DNA of 64,000 nucleotides. It comes from Mesorhizobium sp. B2-1-8. GTDB lineage: Bacteria; Pseudomonadota; Alphaproteobacteria; Rhizobiales; Rhizobiaceae. Positions 35,587 through 44,805 of this stretch are shown piece after piece; within the stretch, counting starts at the first letter, position 1; the number at the start of each line of letters is the position of its first letter. Position numbers and translations under genes: made by a program. Under the pieces are notes generated by a model that searched no databases, was not told where the DNA came from, and saw only the letters and a list, made by a program, of their open reading frames with translations. The stretch is from contig NZ_CP083952.1 of assembly GCF_006442545.2 (NCBI RefSeq), positions 5,991,501-6,055,500 on the forward strand. The letters run 5' to 3'.

Positions 35587-36024
35587 ATGCCGCGCGTTGA
35601 AACCGGGGCCTGCTTTTGCGGAGCAATTGCCGCCGCCATGGAGGGTGAGCCTTTCTGGATATGCTACGATCACGACGACGATTGCCGACGGGCGATCGGC
35701 AGTCCGCTCACCATCTGGGTCGGATATCGGCCGAGCCAGTTCCGCCTTTTGAAAGGAGCGCCAAAGGCTTTCTCCAGGACGCCGGGCGTTGTCCGTACCT
35801 TCTGTTCCGATTGTGGGAGCTCGATAGGCTACAGCGACGAAGGCCTGCCGGACGAGTTCTATCTGACAATCGGGTTCTTCGACAGACCAGAAGGGCTGCG
35901 GCCACAGGCCCATGCCTATTGGGACCTCAGGCTGCCGTGGGTCGACTTTGCAGACGGGCTGCCGCGCATCGATCGATATTCGAGGAAGCGCGTCGCGAAG
36001 TTCGGCAATCCACGTGACAGATAG
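35587..36024 (+). CDS. GFA-family (glutathione-dependent formaldehyde-activating enzyme-like) protein
   Basis: 145 residues from MPRVETGACFCGAIAAAMEG with GGAG upstream. The GFA fold is recognised by GACFCGAI, the later FCSDCGSSIGY zinc pair and the length. The central zinc motif, usually CHCxxC, here reads CYDHDDDC, so one cysteine ligand is replaced by aspartates or a histidine. The protein may bind metal differently or have lost thiol chemistry. Despite the name, most family members have no proven role in formaldehyde metabolism. Confidence 0.8.
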   Translation: MPRVETGACFCGAIAAAMEGEPFWICYDHDDDCRRAIGSPLTIWVGYRPSQFRLLKGAPKAFSRTPGVVRTFCSDCGSSIGYSDEGLPDEFYLTIGFFDRPEGLRPQAHAYWDLRLPWVDFADGLPRIDRYSRKRVAKFGNPRDR

Positions 36025-36091
36025 CACCTTCGGGCGGCACGGAACCGGACCATGGCTGGCGGGTTAATCGGTGGAGCCGTCAGGTGCCACC

Positions 36092-36292
36092 ATGCCGTCG
36101 ACCGTCATTCGAAACACGCAATACGATTCCGCGACCAGGATCCTCTCGGTCTGGTTCGTGCCGCACGGCAACCGCTATGACTACGAGGACATCGCCCCGG
36201 CTACCTATGCGGCGTTCATGCGGGCTTCCTCGAAAGGCCGCTTCTTCAATAAATTCATCAAAGACCACTATAGGTTCCGTCGCGTGGCGTGA
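36092..36292 (+). CDS. KTSC domain protein
   Basis: 66 residues: MPSTVIRNTQYDSATRILSV, then FVPHGNRYDYEDIAPATYAA, ending in a helix with SKGRFFNKFIKDHYRFRRV. KTSC domains are named for a Lys-Thr-Ser-Cys tetrad in lysyl-tRNA-linked proteins; stand-alone versions like this one are common and uncharacterised. It reads toward, and ends 18 bp from, the DUF763 gene. Confidence 0.82.
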   Translation: MPSTVIRNTQYDSATRILSVWFVPHGNRYDYEDIAPATYAAFMRASSKGRFFNKFIKDHYRFRRVA

Positions 36293-36310
36293 TGCGGCGC
36301 CAGCGGCCTG

Positions 36311-37573
36311 TCATCCCTTCTTGTTCTGCTCGGGAGGCATCTGATCCGGCGCCGGTTCCCAACCAAAGACACTGCGGCCGCCAAGCAGATGCGACTGGTC
36401 GAACTCGCCCGCGACAATTTCCTTGAGGCTGGGACCGGTGACATATCGCTCGACCTGCCGCGACTGATCGTCGAGCCGCCTCAATGCGCCGATCTCCTCT
36501 TCGCGACCAAGCCTGGCCTTTTGCACGGCGGACTTCAACACGCCGATCGTCTCGTCATAGACCTTGAGCGGAACAGGGAACGGATGCCTGTCCTTGCCGC
36601 CATGCGCCAGCGAAAAACGGCCCGGGTCCGAAAACCGGCAAGGCGCGCCATGCACCACTTCGGCAACGAGGGCGAGTGCGCGCACCGTGCGGGCGCCCAC
36701 GCCAGGAACCAGGAGAAGCTCGGCGAAGTCGGCGGGACCCCGCTCGGCGGCGGCGGCCATGTTGCCGTGAAGGCGATGCATCACGACATCGCTTTCGCGG
36801 ACATCATGGTGAGCCGGCATGACCAGATGCGGCAGCAATGGCTGCACCGGGGCCGGTGCGGTGCCAGGTTCCAGGGCGGCGAACTCCCGAAGGATACGAT
36901 CCGGCCCGAGATCCTGGAGCAGGTCAAGCTGTCCCTGGCGCGAGGCCTCGGCGCGCCGGTCGGTCAGGTTGACGATCTCGCCCTGGTTGGCGCCTTCGAT
37001 GGCCGCATGCGGCTGGTCGACGAAACTCTTCAAACCTTCGGACAGCCAATGATAGCGGCGCGCCACCTTGCTGTCACCGTTCATGCCTTGCTGCACCACC
37101 ACCCAGTCGCCGTCATCGGTGACGATGAAGCCATGCAAATAGAGGTCGAACCCATCCTGAACGGCGGCGCTGTCCACCTTGGCGACCAGCCGGCTGGCGG
37201 TTGCCAGGCGCGCTCCGTCGAAGCCGATGCGCTCGCCGATGGCGGCAAGCTCGTGCGGGGTCTTGCGCGAATGCGCACCACGGCCGCCGCAGACATGAAT
37301 GCCGAGTTCGCCCGACAGCGGCGTGAGACCGCGTTTCAAGGCGCCGACGACGCTGGTCGTGATGCCGGACGAGTGCCAGTCCATGCCCATGACGGCGCCG
37401 AAGGACTGGAACCAGAACGGATGCGCCAGGCGCCGCAGCAACTCATTGCGGCCATAGTGATGGATGATCGCCTCGCACATGACCGCGCCGAGACGCGTCA
37501 TGCGATCGCCCAGCCATTTCGGCACACGCCCGCCGTGAAGGGGAAGATCAGCACTGCCCGATCGTTGAGCCAC
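36311..37573 (-). CDS. DUF763 domain protein
   Basis: 420 residues from a GTG start (VAQRSGSADLPLHGGRVPKW) with GGAG ~11 bases upstream. The N-terminal R.G.ADLPLH.G..P.WL signature defines DUF763. LLLVPGVGARTVRALALVAE is a helix-hairpin-helix DNA-binding motif, followed by the conserved PCRFSDPGRFSLAHGGKDRHP stretch (given in part) and PVPLKVYDETI. The family is widespread in archaea and bacteria and is suspected to act on DNA; function is not established. It stands alone. Confidence 0.85.
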   Translation of the reverse strand: MAQRSGSADLPLHGGRVPKWLGDRMTRLGAVMCEAIIHHYGRNELLRRLAHPFWFQSFGAVMGMDWHSSGITTSVVGALKRGLTPLSGELGIHVCGGRGAHSRKTPHELAAIGERIGFDGARLATASRLVAKVDSAAVQDGFDLYLHGFIVTDDGDWVVVQQGMNGDSKVARRYHWLSEGLKSFVDQPHAAIEGANQGEIVNLTDRRAEASRQGQLDLLQDLGPDRILREFAALEPGTAPAPVQPLLPHLVMPAHHDVRESDVVMHRLHGNMAAAAERGPADFAELLLVPGVGARTVRALALVAEVVHGAPCRFSDPGRFSLAHGGKDRHPFPVPLKVYDETIGVLKSAVQKARLGREEEIGALRRLDDQSRQVERYVTGPSLKEIVAGEFDQSHLLGGRSVFGWEPAPDQMPPEQNKKG

Positions 37574-37709
37574 GTTCGTGCATGCTCCTGTGTCCGCGAA
37601 TCTCAGACAAATAGGTATCCCGGACCGAGCAAGGAAGCACTGAATGCTCACCCGGGTGATCGATGAGCCAGACTGGGCTCGGCCCGCTCGCGAGAGCAAC
37701 GGCGCTGTG

Positions 37710-38258
37710 CTACCTCACCACGCGCTTCTCGAGCTTGCGGGCCAGAGTACGCCGGTGAAGGCCAAGCCGGCGCGCCGTTTCGGAGATGTTGAAGCCGGTT
37801 TCGACCAGCGTTTCGTGGATGCGCTCCCATTCCAGATTCTTGATCGAGGTGGGCCGGCTGGAAAGCGGTACGGAAACATCGCCCTCGGCACGGCCGAAGG
37901 CGGCTTCGATGTCATCGGTATTGGCGGGTTTCGCCAGGTAATGGCTGGCGCCGAGCTTGATCGCCTCGACCGCCGTGGCGATGCTGGCAAACCCCGTCAG
38001 CACGACGATCTTCATCGAAGCATCGCGGGCGCTGAGCAGCTTGACGCACTCCAGCCCGGAGCCGCCGGCTCCAAGCTTGAGATCAACGACGGCGTAAGCC
38101 GGAACAGTTTTTTCGAGGGCGCCGAGCAATGCTTCCCTGTCGTGGCAGACGACGACGTCGTAGTCGCGCTTTTCGAAGGAGCGCTTCAACGTTTTCGCGA
38201 AGGTCGCGTCGTCCTCGACGATAAACAGGGATCGATCAAGCGTCACGATCATCTCCAT
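37710..38258 (-). CDS. actR: Redox response regulator ActR/RegA
   Basis: 182 residues. The receiver domain has the acidic pair ED (15-16), phospho-acceptor Asp59 in AYAVVDLKLG, Thr in VVLTGFAS and Lys in YLAKPAN. The short Fis-type helix-turn-helix at the C-terminus, ISETARRLGLHRRTLARKLE, is nearly invariant in RegA/ActR/PrrA. It controls respiration, nitrogen and carbon fixation and acid tolerance in alphaproteobacteria. It overlaps the end of actS by 23 bp. Confidence 0.95.
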   Translation of the reverse strand: MEMIVTLDRSLFIVEDDATFAKTLKRSFEKRDYDVVVCHDREALLGALEKTVPAYAVVDLKLGAGGSGLECVKLLSARDASMKIVVLTGFASIATAVEAIKLGASHYLAKPANTDDIEAAFGRAEGDVSVPLSSRPTSIKNLEWERIHETLVETGFNISETARRLGLHRRTLARKLEKRVVR

Positions 38259-39588
38259 CGGTCAGTGCCGCCAGCGGCAGCGAAAGGGTAACACAAGCGC
38301 CCTGCTCCATATTGCGCGCCGAAAAATCGCCTCCCAGTTTCCGGACCACGTTCATGACGAGGAACAGACCAAGACCACCGCCTGGCCGTCCCTTGCTCGA
38401 CATATAGGGTTGGCCAAGTGCTGCCAGAATACCCTCGTCGAAACCCGGACCGCGATCGCGCACGGAGATCATCAGCTTGTCGCCTTGCCGCTCGGCAGTC
38501 ACGCCGACCCAATCCTGCGATGCTTCCTGGGCATTGTCGAACACATTGAAGATGACCTGCTTCAGCGCCGTGTCGGACACGATCTGCTCGTCCGGGCCGA
38601 AGTCGTTCTTGTATTCTAGGTTGAATGGCTGGCGACTGATGCGCCATTCCTCGACCAGATCGTCGAGGAAACCGCGAATGGTCGTGCGTATCGTCCCCTC
38701 GCCCCTCGCCTGGCCGGAAGACATCAGGATTCCGGACACGATGCGCTTGCAGCGCTCGATCTGCGCCTGCATTTCGGCCACGTCGGCCGCCAGTTCGCGG
38801 TTGCGCGCAAGGGCGCGCAAGTGGCGCCAGTCGGACAGGATGACGGATATCGTGGCTAGCGGCGTGCCCAGTTCGTGCGCGGCTCCGGAGGCCAGCAAGC
38901 CCATGCGCACGATGTGGTCCTCCTCGGCCGAGCGCTGGCGCAGATCGGCGAGATAGGCGTCGCGCTCGCGCAGATTGCGGTTGATGCGCGTCATGAAGAT
39001 CACAATCAGCCCGGCCGCCAGCACGAAGCAGATGAACATGCCCCTGATATGCAGGGACAGGAGATCGCTGCCGCCAGGATGCGGGATGGCGATCGGCTGG
39101 AAGAGGAAGATGAGGAAGACGAAGCAGGCCGAGGCAGCCGCCACGAGAATCCAGGTAAACCTTGGCGTCAGCAGTGCCGCGCCGAGCGTGATCTGCAAGA
39201 GATAGAGCGATACGAACGGATTGGACGCGCCGCCGCTCAGGTAAAGCTGCGTCGTCAGTGCCGCCATGTCGAAGATGAGTGCGATGAAGAGCTGGGTGTT
39301 GCTGATAGGCCTGATACCGCGCAGGACCAGCAGGCTGAAGATGTTGAGGCCCACCAGAAAAAGCACCACCCCGGCCATCTCCCCCAGCGGTAGCGGGATA
39401 TCGAACCAGTATTCCGTCGCCAGAATGGTGAGCACCTGACCCGCCACCGCCAGCCAACGCAGTTGGATGAGCAGGAACAGATTCTTCCTGTTCGTCGCAT
39501 CGGTATGCGATACTGTCCCGTTCTTGCCGGCAAGGGATGCCGCCACCAGGGATTTGTCATGGTGAAGCTCTTGCGTGGGAACGCTCAT
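38236..39588 (-). CDS. actS: Redox sensor histidine kinase ActS/RegB
   Basis: 450 residues with six N-terminal membrane helices. GGASNPF at 119-125 fits the conserved GGxxNPF quinone-sensing motif of RegB. The H-box is SGAAHELGTPLATIS with His238, and Cys280 in IERCKRIV corresponds to the redox-active cysteine of RegB. The ATPase domain has VFDNAQEAS and RDRGPGFDEG. It should sense the redox state of the quinone pool and phosphorylate ActR. It overlaps surf1 by 4 bp at its 5' end and actR at its 3' end. Confidence 0.95.
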   Translation of the reverse strand: MSVPTQELHHDKSLVAASLAGKNGTVSHTDATNRKNLFLLIQLRWLAVAGQVLTILATEYWFDIPLPLGEMAGVVLFLVGLNIFSLLVLRGIRPISNTQLFIALIFDMAALTTQLYLSGGASNPFVSLYLLQITLGAALLTPRFTWILVAAASACFVFLIFLFQPIAIPHPGGSDLLSLHIRGMFICFVLAAGLIVIFMTRINRNLRERDAYLADLRQRSAEEDHIVRMGLLASGAAHELGTPLATISVILSDWRHLRALARNRELAADVAEMQAQIERCKRIVSGILMSSGQARGEGTIRTTIRGFLDDLVEEWRISRQPFNLEYKNDFGPDEQIVSDTALKQVIFNVFDNAQEASQDWVGVTAERQGDKLMISVRDRGPGFDEGILAALGQPYMSSKGRPGGGLGLFLVMNVVRKLGGDFSARNMEQGACVTLSLPLAALTDGDDRDA

Positions 39589-40403
39589 CTCGTGGGTCCT
39601 TGCCGCTGGCGGTGGCCGATCATCGGCCTGGCCAGGGCAATGGCGAGCATCGCAGCGAGCGTGAACCAGGTCAAAGCATAGACCAGATGGCTGTTGCGGA
39701 AAGTCACGACGGTCAGCCCGCCGCGCGGCCAGCCCTCGATGTCGGATGCTTCCGCATCGACGAAATAGGGAGCGACATTGGTCGTCAACCCGCGCGCGGT
39801 TGCGATAGCGGCGACGTCTCGCGAATACCAGCGATTGCCCATGGCGTCGTTCTTGCGCAGGAATCCTCCGCCGGGTTCGCTCATGCGCAACAGCCCGTCA
39901 ATGACGGCCGGCGCGGTTCGACCGCCCCTCTCCCGTTCGAACTCAGCCTTGCGCTCCTGGGGAATGAACCCGCGGTTGACCAGCACGACGAAACCACTGT
40001 CGGTTCGCATCGGCGTCAGCACCCAATAGCCGCCGCCAAGCTCCGTCACCGCCCGAACCAGCGTGTTGGCGCCGCCCAGATAGCGCCCCGCCAACCGCAC
40101 ATGGCGGTATTCGTAACCGGCCGCGGTGATGCCGTTCCAGCTCTGCGGGCCAGGCGCATCGACAACCGGGGCATGAATGCGCTGGTCGACACGGGCGATC
40201 AGATCGAGTTTCCAGACCCGCCTTTCCAGCTGCCATATGCCGAGCCCGACAAACACCAGCACGCCGAGAAGTCCGAGCAGCACAAGGACAAGGCGCGACG
40301 CGGACGATCCGCCGGCGTCCCCTTGCGGGGCGGGACGCGAGCCAATGCCGGTTTGTCCGATCGCCTCGATGATGGTCCTCCCAGAGCCCGCCGCCGGGCT
40401 CAT
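39585..40403 (-). CDS. SURF1 family oxidase assembly protein
   Basis: 272 residues from ATG MSPAAGSGRTIIEAIGQTGI. It has two membrane helices, near residues 35-55 (LVLVLLGLLGVLVFVGLGIW) and at the C-terminus (LVYALTWFTLAAMLAIALA). Family motifs: GIWQLERR, GYWVLTPMRTDSGFVVLVNRG (in part) and FRNSHLVYALTWF. SURF1 helps insert haem into cytochrome oxidases. It overlaps cyoD by 4 bp and actS by 4 bp, so it belongs to the oxidase string. Confidence 0.93.
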   Translation of the reverse strand: MSPAAGSGRTIIEAIGQTGIGSRPAPQGDAGGSSASRLVLVLLGLLGVLVFVGLGIWQLERRVWKLDLIARVDQRIHAPVVDAPGPQSWNGITAAGYEYRHVRLAGRYLGGANTLVRAVTELGGGYWVLTPMRTDSGFVVLVNRGFIPQERKAEFERERGGRTAPAVIDGLLRMSEPGGGFLRKNDAMGNRWYSRDVAAIATARGLTTNVAPYFVDAEASDIEGWPRGGLTVVTFRNSHLVYALTWFTLAAMLAIALARPMIGHRQRQGPTR

Positions 40404-40777
40404 GGCATCTCGCGCATGTCGTGCAGTCCCGGCATCATGTTGGCGTTGAGATGGTACATCACCCAGAGCGAACCGGTCAGCACGATACCGACCAGGATCA
40501 GCGTGAAGATCAGCGCCAGCATCGACCATCCGCCTTCCGAGGCGGTGTTCATATGCAGGAAGAAGACCATGTGGACCACGATCTGCACGACGGCGAAGGC
40601 CATGATGACGATGGCCGTAGCCTGCTTGTCGTCGATGGCGCCGGTCATGACCAGCCAGAATGGAATGGCGGTCAGGATCACCGACAGGACGAAGCCGGTC
40701 AGATAGCCCCGGAACGATCCGTGTGCCGCTCCACCATGGGCGTGGCCGTGACCCTCGGCATGATCATGAGCGCTCAT
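40400..40777 (-). CDS. cyoD: Cytochrome o ubiquinol oxidase subunit IV CyoD
   Basis: 125 residues. A His-rich soluble N-terminus (HDHAEGHGHAHGGAAHG) precedes three membrane helices (SFRGYLTGFVLSVILTAIPF; VIMAFAVVQIVVHMVFFLHM; the last near LIFTLILVGIVLTGSLWVMY). GFVLSxILT and HMVFFLHM are CyoD signatures. It is a small stabilising subunit of the quinol oxidase. The His-rich head is longer than in E. coli. It overlaps cyoC by 4 bp and surf1 by 4 bp. Confidence 0.93.
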   Translation of the reverse strand: MSAHDHAEGHGHAHGGAAHGSFRGYLTGFVLSVILTAIPFWLVMTGAIDDKQATAIVIMAFAVVQIVVHMVFFLHMNTASEGGWSMLALIFTLILVGIVLTGSLWVMYHLNANMMPGLHDMREMP

Positions 40778-41400
40778 CGCAACATTCCCATCAGATAGAC
40801 GAAGGTGAAGACGCCGATCCAGACGACGTCGAGGAAGTGCCAGAACATGCTGAGGCACATCAGCCGGCGGCGGTTCGCCTTTATGAGGCCAAATCTCGCG
40901 ACCTGCACCATCAGCGTCACCAGCCAGACGGTGCCGAAGGTGACATGCAGGCCATGCGTGCCGACCAGCGTGAAAAACGACGACAGGAACGCGCTGCGCT
41001 GCGGCGTGGCGCCTTCATGGATCATATGCGCGAATTCGTATAGCTCGATGGACAGGAACGCCAGGCCGAACAGGCCGGTCACGGCAAGCCAGGCTTGCGT
41101 CGCCGCCAACCGGCCCTTGTCCATGGTCAGCATGGCAAAGCCATAGGTGATCGAGGACAAAAGCAGCATGGCGGTGTTGACCGCCACCAGATCGAGATCG
41201 AACAGGTCCTTGGGCGCCGGCCCGGCCGCGTAGTTGCCGCCAAGCACGCCATAGGCGGCGAATAGCATCGCGAAGATCAGGCAGTCGCTCATCAGGTAGA
41301 GCCAGAAGCCGAGCATGGTGGAGCCGCCATCGGCGTGCGCATGCTCTTCTTCCAGGTGGAAGACCGGTTTGGTGCCGGCCGTGATTGCCGTCGATGTCAT
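40774..41400 (-). CDS. cyoC: Cytochrome o ubiquinol oxidase subunit III CyoC
   Basis: 208 residues from ATG MTSTAITAGTKPVFHLEEEH with AGGG upstream. Five membrane helices; MLGFWLYLMSDCLIFAMLFA and FTLVGTHGLHVTFGTVWLVT are family signatures, and the C-terminus has WHFLDVVWIGVFTFVYLMG. It is the structural subunit III of the haem-copper quinol oxidase in the inner membrane. It lies 9 bp after cyoB. Confidence 0.95.
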   Translation of the reverse strand: MTSTAITAGTKPVFHLEEEHAHADGGSTMLGFWLYLMSDCLIFAMLFAAYGVLGGNYAAGPAPKDLFDLDLVAVNTAMLLLSSITYGFAMLTMDKGRLAATQAWLAVTGLFGLAFLSIELYEFAHMIHEGATPQRSAFLSSFFTLVGTHGLHVTFGTVWLVTLMVQVARFGLIKANRRRLMCLSMFWHFLDVVWIGVFTFVYLMGMLR

Positions 41401-41409
41401 GCTCAAACC

Positions 41410-43407
41410 CTAGCCCTGATCGGCGAGGAGCGTCGTCCTCGCCTCTTCCGTTTGCGTGACTTCGGCCGCCGGAATGTGGAAGTCGCGGTGATAGTTGAAG
41501 GTGTGGCCGATCGCGGTGGCGATGAGGCAGACGAAGCTCAGCGCCGCCAGCCACCAGATGTACCAGATCAGGCCGAAGCCGAGCGCAACGCTGAAGGCGG
41601 CCAGGATGATGCCGGTGCCGGTATTGCTTGGCATGTGGATCGGCTTGAAGCCGGCAAGCGGCCTGACGTAGCCGGCCTGCTTCATGTCAAACCAGGCATC
41701 GTTGTCGCGAATGACCGGCATGAAAGCGAAATTGTAGGCGGGCGGCGGCGAGGATGTCGACCATTCGAGCGTACGGCCTTCCCAGGGATCGCCGGTCGTA
41801 TCGGCAAGCGCCTCGCGCCTGCGGATGGAGACGAAGATCTGGATCAGGAAGGCGGCGATGCCGCAGGCGATCAGCACCGCGCCGAAGGCGGCGATGACGA
41901 ACCATATCTGCAGCGACGGGTCGTCGAACACACGCATGCGTCTCGTCACTCCCATCAGGCCGAGGACATAGAGCGGCATGAAGGCGAACCAGAAGCCGAC
42001 CACCCAGCACCAGAACGAGACCTTGCCCCAGAACGGATCGAGCTTGAACCCGAAGGCCTTGGGCCACCAGTAGGCAATGCCGGCGAACAGGCCGAACAGC
42101 ACGCCGCCGATGATGACATTGTGGAAGTGCGCGATCAGGAAGAGGCTGTTGTGCAGAACGAAGTCCGCCGGCGGCACGGCAAGCAGCACGCCGGTCATGC
42201 CGCCGACGGTGAAGGTGAGCATGAAGGCCACCGTCCACATCATCGGCAGTTCGAAGCGGATGCGGCCCCGGTACATTGTGAATAGCCAGTTGAAGATCTT
42301 CGCTCCCGTCGGGATCGAGATGATCATCGTGGTGATGCCGAAGAAGGAATTGACGCTGGCGCCGGAGCCCATGGTGAAGAAATGGTGCAGCCAGACCAGG
42401 TACGACAGGATGGTGATGACCACCGTGGCGTAGACCATCGAGGTGTAGCCGAACAGGCGCTTGCCGGAGAAGGTCGAGGTGACCTCGGAAAAGACGCCGA
42501 ACAGCGGCAGGATGAGGATGTAGACTTCCGGGTGACCCCATATCCAGATGAGGTTCACATACATCATCGGGTTGCCGCCGAAGTCGTTGGTGAAGAAGTT
42601 CGTGCCGACATAGCGGTCGAGCGCCAGCAGCGAGAGCACCGCCGTCAGCACCGGGAAAGAGGCGACGATCAGCACGTTGGTGCAGAGCGACGTCCAGGTG
42701 AAGACCGGCATGCGCATCATCGTCATCCCGGGCGCACGCATCTTGATGATCGTGCATATCAGGTTGATGCCCGACAGCGTCGTGCCGACCCCCGCCACCT
42801 GCAGCGCCCAGATATAGTAGTCGACGCCGACGTCGGGGCTGTAGCCGATGCCGGAGAGCGGCGGATAGGCGAGCCAGCCGGTGCGGGCGAATTCGCCGAC
42901 GAACAACGATGCCATGACCAGGATGGCGCCGCCGACCGTCATCCAGAAACTGAAATTGTTGAGGAAAGGGAAGGAGACGTCGCGCGCGCCGATCTGCAGC
43001 GGCACGACGAAGTTCATCAGCCCGGTGACGAAGGGCATCGCCACGAAGAAGATCATGATGACGCCGTGGGCGGTGAAGATCTGGTCGTAGTGGTGTGAGT
43101 TCAGGTAGCCCTCGGAGCCATTGAAGGCGATGGCCTGCTGGAGCCGCATCATGATGGCGTCCGAGAAGCCGCGCAGCAGCATGACGAGGCCCAGCACCAT
43201 GTACATGATGCCGATCTTCTTGTGGTCGACGCTGGTGAACCATTCGCGCCAGAGGTAGCCCCACAGCTTGAAATAGGTGATGACGCCGAGAAGCGCGATG
43301 CCACCGAGCGCCACCGCGACGAAGGTGGCGACGACGATCGGCTCATGCAGCGGCAGCGACTCCCAGGTGAGGCGGCCGAAAATGAATTTGGTCAGCGTAT
43401 CGGGCAT
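41410..43407 (-). CDS. cyoB: Cytochrome o ubiquinol oxidase subunit I CyoB
   Basis: 665 residues from [23 protein letters not shown] with GAGAGACAG upstream. About 15 membrane helices. Haem and copper ligands are visible: the low-spin haem His in [15 protein letters not shown], the copper site [12 protein letters not shown] with the cross-linked His-Tyr, and the HH pair in [18 protein letters not shown] and [16 protein letters not shown] are also diagnostic. It reduces oxygen to water with electrons from ubiquinol and pumps protons. Confidence 0.97.
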   Translation of the reverse strand: MPDTLTKFIFGRLTWESLPLHEPIVVATFVAVALGGIALLGVITYFKLWGYLWREWFTSVDHKKIGIMYMVLGLVMLLRGFSDAIMMRLQQAIAFNGSEGYLNSHHYDQIFTAHGVIMIFFVAMPFVTGLMNFVVPLQIGARDVSFPFLNNFSFWMTVGGAILVMASLFVGEFARTGWLAYPPLSGIGYSPDVGVDYYIWALQVAGVGTTLSGINLICTIIKMRAPGMTMMRMPVFTWTSLCTNVLIVASFPVLTAVLSLLALDRYVGTNFFTNDFGGNPMMYVNLIWIWGHPEVYILILPLFGVFSEVTSTFSGKRLFGYTSMVYATVVITILSYLVWLHHFFTMGSGASVNSFFGITTMIISIPTGAKIFNWLFTMYRGRIRFELPMMWTVAFMLTFTVGGMTGVLLAVPPADFVLHNSLFLIAHFHNVIIGGVLFGLFAGIAYWWPKAFGFKLDPFWGKVSFWCWVVGFWFAFMPLYVLGLMGVTRRMRVFDDPSLQIWFVIAAFGAVLIACGIAAFLIQIFVSIRRREALADTTGDPWEGRTLEWSTSSPPPAYNFAFMPVIRDNDAWFDMKQAGYVRPLAGFKPIHMPSNTGTGIILAAFSVALGFGLIWYIWWLAALSFVCLIATAIGHTFNYHRDFHIPAAEVTQTEEARTTLLADQG

Positions 43408-43417
43408 CGGCTGTCTC

Positions 43418-44599
43418 TCACAATTCACGCCGCAGCAGGCCGAGGGTCGGCGTATCCGCCTCCGCGCTACGGCTGTCGGTCCCTGGCCGGAGCAATCCCG
43501 CCCCGCGAAGCGGGGACAGGTTCTTCGCCGGCCAATAGGTCGGCCAGGCATCGCGGGACGCGCGCGAGACCGCAGCAGCCTCCTCAGCCGTGCAGATGCT
43601 GGCGACATAGGAGGGATCGTTTCCGAACACCGCGCCGCGCCGGGCGAGTTTGTCGTATTGCAGCGGCAAGGTGTTGCGCACACCCGCAAGACCGAGACCA
43701 CCCTTGGCGTCGATCGACATCATCTCGTTCATGCACATCTTGCCGCGCTCGACACACAGGTTGAGGATGGCGCCATAAAGGTCGGGATCGACCGAGGCGT
43801 AGTGCCGGACCGGTTCGTTCTCGCTCGGCTTTTCGAGCTCGAGATAGCTGTCGCGGTCAAGCGCCGCCGACGCTGTCCTGGCCTGTGCCACCCACTGGTC
43901 GAAGGCCTCGTCGGACAGACCGTGGAAGGCGAAGCGCATGCCCGAAAAGCCGGCACCGCTGTAGTTGGCCGAGAAGCCGCTATAGGTACCCTGCCGGTTG
44001 ATGACGGCGTGCAGCTTCGTCTCCATGGCCGGCATGGCGTAGATCTGCCCGGCTAAGGCTGGAATGTAGAAGGAATTCATCACCGCCGACGAGGTGATGC
44101 GGAAATCGATCGGCTGGTTGACCGGCGCCGCCAGCTCGTTCACGGCGGCGATGCCGTAATCCGGATAGATGAACAGCCATTTCCAGTCGAGCGCCACGAC
44201 CTCGACCCTGAGTGGCTTGTGCAACTGGGTGACGGGCTGGCGGGCTTCGATCCGGTCGATCCGGCGGTATGGGTCGAGCAGGTGCGTGCCGAGCCAGGTC
44301 AGCGCGCCAAGGCATATGATGATCAGGAGCGGTGCTGCCCAGATCACCAGTTCCAGTTTCGTCGAATGATCCCAGTCCGGCGCATAGGTCGCCGAAGCGT
44401 TGGATTGCCGGTAGCGCCAGGCGAAAAAGACAGTCAGCGCCATGACCGGCACGATGATGATCAGCATCAGCAGGGTCGAGACCACCAGCAGGTCGCGCTG
44501 CTGGGCCGCGACATCGCCCGCCGGCGCGAGCACCACCATATCGCAGCCACTCAACAGCCCGGCCAGGGGAAGCAGAAGCAAGGCTCCAAATCGTTTCAT
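43418..44599 (-). CDS. cyoA: Cytochrome o ubiquinol oxidase subunit II CyoA
   Basis: 393 residues. A lipoprotein signal ([19 protein letters not shown], Cys19) is followed by two membrane helices and a periplasmic cupredoxin domain. The domain lacks the CuA ligand cluster of cytochrome c oxidases, as expected for a quinol oxidase. [19 protein letters not shown] and [19 protein letters not shown] are subunit II signatures. It is the first gene of cyoABCD-surf1-actS-actR; its 5' side faces a perfect palindrome. Confidence 0.95.
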   Translation of the reverse strand: MKRFGALLLLPLAGLLSGCDMVVLAPAGDVAAQQRDLLVVSTLLMLIIIVPVMALTVFFAWRYRQSNASATYAPDWDHSTKLELVIWAAPLLIIICLGALTWLGTHLLDPYRRIDRIEARQPVTQLHKPLRVEVVALDWKWLFIYPDYGIAAVNELAAPVNQPIDFRITSSAVMNSFYIPALAGQIYAMPAMETKLHAVINRQGTYSGFSANYSGAGFSGMRFAFHGLSDEAFDQWVAQARTASAALDRDSYLELEKPSENEPVRHYASVDPDLYGAILNLCVERGKMCMNEMMSIDAKGGLGLAGVRNTLPLQYDKLARRGAVFGNDPSYVASICTAEEAAAVSRASRDAWPTYWPAKNLSPLRGAGLLRPGTDSRSAEADTPTLGLLRREL

Positions 44600-44688
44600 C
44601 AGACGCTGCCCTCGATGGACCTCCGCAACGCGTTGTGATGTTGCAGTGCGGTATCGATCAAGGGCTACTGCCGGCGGCGGCGCGATGA

Positions 44689-44709
44689 CATTGGACAATT
44701 TGTCCAATG
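44689..44709. promoter_or_regulatory. Perfect palindrome between cyoA and the MFS gene
   Basis: cattggaca, att, tgtccaatg: perfect 9-bp arms with a 3-bp centre. It lies 90 bp before the cyoA start and 97 bp before the MFS start, within the only intergenic space for both promoters. Such a long arm match is unlikely by chance and marks a dimeric regulator site. I cannot name the regulator; FNR (TTGAT-N4-ATCAA) does not fit. Confidence 0.6.
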
Positions 44710-44805
44710 CACAGCCGGGATGGGTCTGGCAAAGTGTGCAACGCACAATGGGATTGCCGCAATTGGGTCCCAGATATTTCATTCCACGCGGTGGCGACGG
44801 ACAAG

